A stretch of DNA of 64,000 bases, taken from contig PMUP01000044.1 in assembly GCA_003166865.1 (NCBI GenBank), positions 1-64,000 on the forward strand. The letters run 5' to 3'. The notes under the pieces are model-generated. The model was given only the letters and a program-made list of their open reading frames with translations. It ran no database searches and had not been told where the DNA came from. This document shows positions 58,883 through 64,000 of this stretch, one piece after another (position 1 is the stretch's first letter; every line of letters starts with the position of its first letter). Position numbers and translations under genes: made by a program. The stretch comes from Bryobacterales bacterium (GTDB taxonomy: Bacteria; Acidobacteriota; Terriglobia; Bryobacterales; Bryobacteraceae).

Positions 58883-59887
58883 ATGGCCCAAAAAGAAACC
58901 GAAGACCTCACCCGCATCCTGATCAGTGCCGCCCTCAGCCGCACGGTCGGCATAATCGCCGAGCTATGTGTTGCCGATCTCGTCCAAGCCGGCCAGCCGC
59001 AGCCGGTGGAACATCTGGCTCGCGCCAGCAAAACCCATGAGCCATCGCTCTATAGAATTCTCCGCTTCATGGCCGGCTACGGCATTTTTCAGGAAACCGA
59101 GAATCGCCACTTCGACCACACGCCGCTTTCCGCGGCTTTGCGCACCGACGCTACCGGCTCATTACGCGCGGGCGCGCAACTGTTCCACCAAATATGTGCC
59201 GGCTGGGACGGCTTGGATCACACCATTCAAACTGGCGAACCCGCTTTCAACAAAGTTTTTGGCGCGCCCATTTTCGACTACATTCAGGCGCACCCGGAAC
59301 TGGGCCCGCTCTTCGACGCGGGCATGACATCCCTGAATAGTTATGAAACCCCCACCATGTTGGACGCCTACGATTTCAGCGGCATCGGCGTCCTGGCCGA
59401 TATCGGCGGAGGGAACGGCTCGCTCTTCTCCGCCTTGCTCCCGCGCTATCCCAACATGCAGGGGATCTTGTTCGACCTGGGCCACGTTGTGGGACGGGCC
59501 AAGGAGAACTTGAAGACCGCGGGCCTGGCTGGCCGCTGCCGCGTCATCGAAGGCAGTTTTTTCGAGAGCGTTCCGGCTGGCGCCGACGCATACCTTTTCC
59601 GCCACATCATTCATGACTGGACCGACGAACAGTGCATCCAGATCCTGGGTAACTGCCGCAAAGTGATTCCCGCCCATGGCAAGCTGCTGATCGCCGACTC
59701 CGTGGTTCTAGCCGGCAACGCTCCGTCCCCGGCCAAGGACATGGACATGGTCATGCTAACGTTCCCCGGCGGCCAGGAACGCACGGAAGCTCAGTTCCGG
59801 TCACTGCTGAAAGCATCGGGCTTCGAACTCAAGTCCATCACGCCGACCACCACGATGATCAGCGTAGTGGAAGGGAAACCAGTCTGA
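58883..59887 (+). CDS. O-methyltransferase-family SAM-dependent methyltransferase
   Basis: A 334-residue class I methyltransferase with an N-terminal winged-helix dimerisation domain (AALSRTVGIIAELCVADLV, HEPSLYRILRFMAGYGIFQ) and a Rossmann domain with VLADIGGGNGSLFSALLPRY, ILFDLGHVV, RHIIHDWTDEQCIQIL and MLTFPGGQERTEAQFRSLL. Related enzymes methylate hydroxyls of polyketides, carotenoids or phenolics. ATG 58883, behind GGAGAG, is chosen. Downstream it overlaps the MBL gene by one base. Confidence 0.88.
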   Translation: MAQKETEDLTRILISAALSRTVGIIAELCVADLVQAGQPQPVEHLARASKTHEPSLYRILRFMAGYGIFQETENRHFDHTPLSAALRTDATGSLRAGAQLFHQICAGWDGLDHTIQTGEPAFNKVFGAPIFDYIQAHPELGPLFDAGMTSLNSYETPTMLDAYDFSGIGVLADIGGGNGSLFSALLPRYPNMQGILFDLGHVVGRAKENLKTAGLAGRCRVIEGSFFESVPAGADAYLFRHIIHDWTDEQCIQILGNCRKVIPAHGKLLIADSVVLAGNAPSPAKDMDMVMLTFPGGQERTEAQFRSLLKASGFELKSITPTTTMISVVEGKPV

Positions 59888-60852
59888 TGCCCTCTTCCAG
59901 CGGATTGTGCGCGACGCTCGCGGCCGTCGTCTTAGTCTCCATTCCTGGTTTGGCCGCGGACCTTGAGGTGCTTCAACTGCGGCCGAACTTCTATATGATT
60001 GCGGGCGCCGGCGCGAACGTCGGCTTTCAGGTGGGAGCGGACGGCGTCGTGGTTGTCGACTCAGGTTCCGCCGCGAGCGCCGATGCCGTCATCGCTGCCA
60101 TCCAGAAGGTCACGACACAACCCATCCGTTACGTGATCAACACCAGCGCCGATCCGGAGCATGTTGGAGGCAATGCCGCTGTCGCGAAAGCCGGGCAGAC
60201 AATATTTACCGGAAACGGCGGAGCCGGTCTCGCCACCAATTTCCTGGGAGGCGGAGCGTCGATACTTTCCGTGGAACAGGTCTTGACGAGAATGAGCGGG
60301 CCGAGCGGGCAGCCTTCGCCTTATCCCGTTGACGCCTGGCCGACGGAAACATTCAATCAGCCGCGCAAGTACATGTACCTCAACGGCGAGGGCATTGAAA
60401 TCTTTCATCAGCCGGCCGCGCACACCGATAGCGACGCGATTGTCTTTTTTCGCCGTTCCGACGTCGTCGTGGCTGGCGATGTCTTTGACACTCGGGCGTT
60501 CCCTGTAATCGATGTCGCCAAGGGCGGAAGCATTCAGGGCGAAATCGCAGCGTTGCAGAAGCTCGTCGATACGGCCATTCCGTCCGTGCCGATCGTATCC
60601 CGCGAGGAGGGCACGCTGATCATTCCCGGCCACGGCCGCATCTGCGATCAACTCGACGTCGTCGATTACCGCGACATGCTGACCATCATTCGCGACCGCA
60701 TCCGCGATTTGATGAAGCAGGGCCTAACGCTGGAACAAATCAAAGCAGCCTCGCCGGCCCGGGGTTACACTCGCCGCTACGGGTCCGACACGGGCCCCTG
60801 GACCACCAACGATTTCGTCGAGGCGATCTATCGCAGCATGAGCGAGAAATGA
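59887..60852 (+). CDS. Secreted MBL-fold protein with altered metal site
   Basis: A 321-residue secreted metallo-beta-lactamase-fold protein. Signal peptide (ATLAAVVLVSIPGLAADL), AGANVGFQVGADGVVVVDSG, then VINTSADPEHVGGNAAVAKA in place of the usual HxHxDH: the first two histidines are Ser and Asp and only the last His (SADPEH) remains. HTDSDAIVFFRRSDVVVAGD and IIPGHGRIC hold later metal ligands. The second-site metal may still bind. This 'SADxxH' variant recurs in secreted bacterial MBL proteins; function unknown. Confidence 0.85.
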   Translation: MPSSSGLCATLAAVVLVSIPGLAADLEVLQLRPNFYMIAGAGANVGFQVGADGVVVVDSGSAASADAVIAAIQKVTTQPIRYVINTSADPEHVGGNAAVAKAGQTIFTGNGGAGLATNFLGGGASILSVEQVLTRMSGPSGQPSPYPVDAWPTETFNQPRKYMYLNGEGIEIFHQPAAHTDSDAIVFFRRSDVVVAGDVFDTRAFPVIDVAKGGSIQGEIAALQKLVDTAIPSVPIVSREEGTLIIPGHGRICDQLDVVDYRDMLTIIRDRIRDLMKQGLTLEQIKAASPARGYTRRYGSDTGPWTTNDFVEAIYRSMSEK

Positions 60853-61574
60853 GAGCCTGCCTCATCGCGGTTTTCGTCACGCTGTCCGCGCTATCCCTAG
60901 GTGCCGCCGCTCAGCCGCCCGCGGGCACCGCAAGTACGGCAAAAGCCTCCGCGCCTATCGATATCACCGGCTATTGGGTCGCATTCGTGACCGAAGACTG
61001 GCGCTTCCGGATGATCACGCCGCGCAAAGGCGATTACCAACCCGTACCCATGACTCCAGAGGCGCGCAAGGCCGCGGATGCGTGGGACCCAGCCGCCGAC
61101 GAAGCCGCCGGCAATCAATGCAAGTCGTATGGAGCCGCTGCGATCATGCGGCTGGCTGCGCGCTTTCACATTTCGTGGCAGGACGACAATACGCTGCGGG
61201 TGGACAGCGACGCAGGCATGCAGACGCGGCTCTTCCACTTCAATGCACCACCATCATCGCTGCCGATGCCGCCGGATGCCCGCACGTGGCAAGGTTATTC
61301 CACAGCACAGTGGGAAAGACCGGCGTCGCTGAAAGTAGCGACCACCAACCTGCGCTCCGGATATTTGCGAAAGAATGGCGTTCCCTACAGCGAGAACGCT
61401 ACCGTTACGGAATATTTCGATATCGGACCAATCCCAGGTGGCGGCCAGGTGCTGTTGGTGACCGCGATCGTCGACGATCCGCAGAACCTCCGGCAACCGT
61501 TTACAACCAGTTCGCAATTCAAGAAGGAGTCGGACGGATCGAAATGGGATCCAACGCCGTGTACCGCAAAATGA
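60849..61574 (+). CDS. Secreted acidobacterial protein, SGxW-like family
   Basis: A 241-residue secreted protein: signal peptide (FVTLSALSLGAAA), then APIDITGYWVAFVTEDWRFR, the 'DxTGxW' form of the family block seen at 32690. Then CKSYGAAAIMRLAARFHISW, NTLRVDSDAGMQTRLFHF and LRKNGVPYSENATVTEYFD, with DDPQNLRQPFTTSSQF. A small secreted domain of beta-rich type. Coupled with the upstream MBL gene and with the next by ATGA overlaps. Confidence 0.7.
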   Translation: MRACLIAVFVTLSALSLGAAAQPPAGTASTAKASAPIDITGYWVAFVTEDWRFRMITPRKGDYQPVPMTPEARKAADAWDPAADEAAGNQCKSYGAAAIMRLAARFHISWQDDNTLRVDSDAGMQTRLFHFNAPPSSLPMPPDARTWQGYSTAQWERPASLKVATTNLRSGYLRKNGVPYSENATVTEYFDIGPIPGGGQVLLVTAIVDDPQNLRQPFTTSSQFKKESDGSKWDPTPCTAK

Positions 61575-62410
61575 GTTCCAGCTCTACGCCACTCGCCGCG
61601 CTCCTGTGCGTGTTCGCCTGCCAGTCCGCCTTCGCGCAGGTGGAGCTCACCGGCTCCTGGACGCCAAGAAACCATGAGTTCCTCACGGGCGACGGCCTGC
61701 CGGTGGACTTCACGGGAATCCCACTCAGCGAGGAAGGGCGGATTCGCGCACTGAGTTATTCCGAGTCGCAGCTTGAAATGGTGGAACGCCAGTGCCAAGG
61801 GTGGCCGGCCTTTTATCTCGTCCAAGGACCATTTGGTTTGAGGATCTGGAGCGAAACGGATCCGCTCAAAGGAAACGTGATCTCTTATACCATCGGCGGA
61901 TGGGAGGATCGGGCGCCGATGACGATTTGGATGGACGGCCGGACTCACCCGTCAGAATATGCCCTGCACACACGCTCCGGGTGCACCACCGGCGTGTGGG
62001 AAGGCAACACACTCGTCACCTACACCACCCACATGAAGGCCGGGTTCCTCCGAAAGACCGGCGCGCCCTCGAGCGACGAAGCAACCACGACCATGCGCTT
62101 TTACCGCCACGCCGATATCCTGACGATTCTCGAGATCATCGAGGATCCAATCTACCTTGCCGAACCGTGGATCCTGTCGAGAAGTTTTCAACTGAGCGCC
62201 ACGCCTCAGCCTCCCATCGGGCCGCCCTGTATCACCGCCTACGAGGGGAGTGTTGGGCCAACCGCTCCGCATTACTTGCCCGAGAAGAATCCCTTCATCG
62301 ATGAGATGACCACCAAATACGGCGTCCCGCGCGACGCCGCCATCGGAAAACCGGAGACGCTCTATCCGGAGTATCGGAAGAAAATTCCGCCAGCCGCTCC
62401 TGTTCAATAG
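61571..62410 (+). CDS. Secreted acidobacterial protein, SGxW-like family
   Basis: A 279-residue secreted protein. ATG 61571 (ATGA overlap) begins a signal peptide (PLAALLCVFACQSAFA); the mature part has VELTGSWTPRNHEF, VERQCQGWPAFYLVQGPFGL, SGCTTGVWEGNTLVTYTTH and MKAGFLRKTGAPSSDEATTTM, ending DPIYLAEPW with a Pro-rich tail. VWEGNTLVTYT matches HWEGDTLVVDT of the 32690 protein. Family and role as for that gene. A longer upstream frame is rejected as a shadow of the preceding gene. Confidence 0.7.
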   Translation: MSSSSTPLAALLCVFACQSAFAQVELTGSWTPRNHEFLTGDGLPVDFTGIPLSEEGRIRALSYSESQLEMVERQCQGWPAFYLVQGPFGLRIWSETDPLKGNVISYTIGGWEDRAPMTIWMDGRTHPSEYALHTRSGCTTGVWEGNTLVTYTTHMKAGFLRKTGAPSSDEATTTMRFYRHADILTILEIIEDPIYLAEPWILSRSFQLSATPQPPIGPPCITAYEGSVGPTAPHYLPEKNPFIDEMTTKYGVPRDAAIGKPETLYPEYRKKIPPAAPVQ

Positions 62411-62442
62411 AGCACCAGCTTGGCGTTTTCGTTCCGCTGGGC

Positions 62443-62472
62443 TTGACAACACTTTTGTAAGTGAACCATACT
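62443..62472 (+). promoter_or_regulatory. Candidate sigma-70-type promoter of the DUF305 gene
   Basis: TTGACA (62443-62448), spacer of 18 bases, CATACT (62467-62472) with a perfect -35 and a four-of-six -10. It is 67 bases before ATG 62540, in the gap after the 61571 gene. It suggests that the DUF305 gene and the following gene form their own transcript. No terminator is obvious before it. Confidence 0.5.
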
Positions 62473-62539
62473 AACCGAAACTCGTCTTACCGCCGCCGAT
62501 CCCCGCTGCCGATCGGTTTTGGTTTCGATTTCTAACATT

Positions 62540-63256
62540 ATGAGAGCTTGCACTCGCCTTACTTCCGCCGCGGTCCTCATCTTGAGTGCAACCATGTTAA
62601 GTGCAACTATGGCGTCGGGCCAATCGCCGTCAACCGCGCAAGAAAGCGCGCCCATTGTACAACCGGGAGCTCCGGGGCAAGACAGCAAGAGGCTCACCAA
62701 GGAGACAGCCGCGGCCCCGGTTCAGGCGCCGTCTGCGGCTGACATCAGCTTCATGCAGGGAATGATCATGCACCATTCGCAGGCGGTGACGATGACGGAC
62801 CTGCTTCGCGCCCGAACCAGCAACAAAGACCTGCGGGAACTCGGCAAGCGCATCAATATCTCGCAGGCTGACGAAATCAAATATATGAAACAGTGGCTCG
62901 CCGATCGCGGTCAACCGGCTTCTATGGAGATGGGCCATATGAATCACATGGGCGCAATGCAAGCGAGCGATCATATGGAACACATGCATATGGACTCCAT
63001 GCCCCTCATGCCGGGCATGCTGACTCCCACGCAAATGAAGGCCCTGGAACAGGCCCGCGGACCAGCTTTCGATCACCTGTTTTTGACTGGGATGATTCAG
63101 CATCATACCGGAGCTCTGGTCATGGTGCAGGATCTCTTCGATACGCCGGGAGCCGGCCAGGACGCGATCCTGTTCGATTTCGCCACCGACATCGACAACA
63201 CCCAACGCGCCGAAATTCAAATCATGCAGAACATGCTCCTCAAGGAGAAAAAATGA
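62540..63256 (+). CDS. DUF305 secreted protein with Met/His-rich insert
   Basis: A 238-residue secreted protein (ATG 62540; a TTG start at 62519 is less likely). Signal peptide (RLTSAAVLILSATMLSA), then DISFMQGMIMHHSQAVTMTDL, the DUF305 core, and a second MIQHHTGALVMVQDLFDTPG half. Between lies a Met/His-rich stretch (MEMGHMNHMGAMQASDHMEH and more), which suggests copper or other soft-metal binding. A four-helix ferritin-like fold is expected. It overlaps the next gene by four bases (ATGA). Confidence 0.88.
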   Translation: MRACTRLTSAAVLILSATMLSATMASGQSPSTAQESAPIVQPGAPGQDSKRLTKETAAAPVQAPSAADISFMQGMIMHHSQAVTMTDLLRARTSNKDLRELGKRINISQADEIKYMKQWLADRGQPASMEMGHMNHMGAMQASDHMEHMHMDSMPLMPGMLTPTQMKALEQARGPAFDHLFLTGMIQHHTGALVMVQDLFDTPGAGQDAILFDFATDIDNTQRAEIQIMQNMLLKEKK

Positions 63257-64000
63257 TTGACGAACCAGCTTCCCTGCTCCCGCGCTGTGCCCTGACTCTC
63301 GCGCTGGCAGTAGCAGCCTTATTGCCGACACTCGGATCCGGGCAAGACAAAGTCCCCGCTCCGTCCTCGGTTCCCTCCAATCCGCGAGCCTCATCCGCCG
63401 ATCCGCGCGTCGGGCTCAAGGCCGGGCTGTACGACGCTGGTGAAGCCGCTTTCGGACTGGAGAAGCTTGCTTCCCTGCCCAAGCCGCCGGGCTTCGCACC
63501 CGGCAACTTCTTTCCAAACTCGCAACCGCCGCCACCGCCGCCGCAGCCGCCGCCTCCAGGTGAGCCCGCGCGCCCACCCGCCGTTCAATACGGCTCGGCG
63601 AACTCGGATCTCGCGTTCAGCGGCAATCATGTTTTTGTCGGCAATTACAACGGCATCAATTTTTACGACATCGACAACCCGGCCGAGGTCAAGCTGACCG
63701 CTTCACTGGTCTGTCCGGGTGGTCAGGGAGATGTCTCGGTCTACGGCCATCTCCTGTTCATGTCGGCTGAAGCGGTAAACGCGCGGCTCGATTGCGGCAC
63801 TCAAGGAGTACCGCTTCCGGCTGGTTACGTGCCTCCCGCGCCTCCGCCTCCCGCGCCTCCGCCTCCCGCGCCCGTCGTGCCCGGCGTCGAACCGGAGCGC
63901 AAGCCTCGCCCGCTTCCGCCTCCCAATCCGGACCGATTCCGCGGCGTACGCATCTTCGATATCAGCAACCTTTCGAATCCAAAACAGGTCGCTGCCGTGC
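63253..64000 (+). CDS. LVIVD-repeat secreted protein, partial
   Basis: A frame from ATG 63253 that stays open to the end of the window (249 codons seen). Signal peptide (TLALAVAALLPTLGSG), a Pro-rich linker, then AFSGNHVFVGNYNGINFYDI and DNPAEVKLTASLVCPGGQGD, which are LVIVD-type beta-propeller repeats. A second Pro-rich insert precedes RGVRIFDISNLSNPKQVAAV, another repeat. Coupled with the DUF305 gene. The rest lies outside. Probably a secreted beta-propeller. Confidence 0.82.
   Translation, partial: MIDEPASLLPRCALTLALAVAALLPTLGSGQDKVPAPSSVPSNPRASSADPRVGLKAGLYDAGEAAFGLEKLASLPKPPGFAPGNFFPNSQPPPPPPQPPPPGEPARPPAVQYGSANSDLAFSGNHVFVGNYNGINFYDIDNPAEVKLTASLVCPGGQGDVSVYGHLLFMSAEAVNARLDCGTQGVPLPAGYVPPAPPPPAPPPPAPVVPGVEPERKPRPLPPPNPDRFRGVRIFDISNLSNPKQVAAV
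63832..63874 (+). repeat. 15-bp tandem repeat encoding PPAPP units
   Basis: CCTCCCGCGCCTCCG occurs at 63832-63846 and again at 63847-63861, with a third partial copy to 63874. It encodes the Pro-Ala-rich insert of the LVIVD-repeat protein. Copy number could vary by slippage. The in-frame length keeps the protein intact. Confidence 0.9.

Noticed and set aside
60974-62410. A 478-residue reading of the 61571 gene
   Set aside because: The first part is antisense-like shadow of the 60849 gene; a signal peptide begins at ATG 61571.

Overview
This window looks like a chromosomal segment of an acidobacterium, most likely of the Bryobacterales / Candidatus Solibacter group. That placement is my inference. 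It rests on several families typical of that group occurring together: a VWFA-related secreted protein, a DUF6152 pair, a DUF1844 protein, an ArsA ATPase with a C-terminal Hsp20-like domain, a PQQ dehydrogenase carrying its own cytochrome c, a PEP-CTERM protein and many secreted proteins known only as acidobacterial hypotheticals. The DNA is GC-rich and tightly packed. Many gene pairs share ATGA, GTGA or TGATG junctions. No rRNA, tRNA, CRISPR array, prophage or intact insertion sequence was seen. No stretch longer than about 300 bases lacks a gene; the longest gap, 14320-14592, is about 270 bases and shows nothing beyond a ribosome binding site.

Layout. 1-6566: fumarase tail, an ArsR/SRPBCC pair with a palindromic candidate operator, an SDR with a degenerate active site divergent from an OFA-type MFS carrier, two acidobacterial hypotheticals, a Tat-exported FMN-dependent hydroxy-acid oxidase with an unexpected CxxCH motif, and a PEP-CTERM protein. 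6677-10656: a housekeeping operon (xseB, polyprenyl synthase, tlyA, nadK, dicarboxylate symporter). 10713-11163: a DUF433 antitoxin with a decayed toxin. 11169-14319 (minus): aldolase, ribF, PhnP-like hydrolase, DUF1844. 14593-19753: mazG, acetyltransferase, menC, MFS exporter and SDR, after a secreted protein and a terminator. 19750-25115 (mostly minus): secreted hypotheticals, ArsA, YraN, methyltransferase and class III aminotransferase. 25304-31661: a Lys-rich secreted protein, trpC-trpF-trpB-trpA with chorismate mutase, a zinc-ribbon acidic protein overlapping a secreted protein, and two thioredoxin-fold proteins.

31829-45000: DUF6152 pair, members of a secreted 'SGxW' family, an aromatic-acid type MFS carrier, quinone oxidoreductase, PQQ dehydrogenase, an aconitase X pair with an FAD oxidoreductase, and prolyl oligopeptidase. 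This part suggests periplasmic oxidation and uptake of small organic acids or alcohols. 45020-51506 (mostly minus): two-component system, acyl desaturase, then acpP-fabF-etfB-etfA, which links fatty acid elongation genes to an electron-transfer flavoprotein. 51708-64000: DinB proteins, an esterase, a broken Uma2 gene, a Gfo/Idh/MocA oxidoreductase, a pair of two-helix membrane paralogs, rhomboid protease, VWA protein, response regulator, methyltransferase, MBL-fold protein, two more SGxW-type proteins, DUF305 and an LVIVD-repeat protein that runs off the end.

The observations most worth following are the CxxCH in the flavin oxidase lid (5327-5341), the acidic/basic dual-coding overlap (29801-29842) next to a LysW-like zinc ribbon, the repeated small membrane/coiled-coil proteins with partial copies (22780-23240 and 41034-41522), and the aconitase X neighbourhood whose substrate is not obvious.
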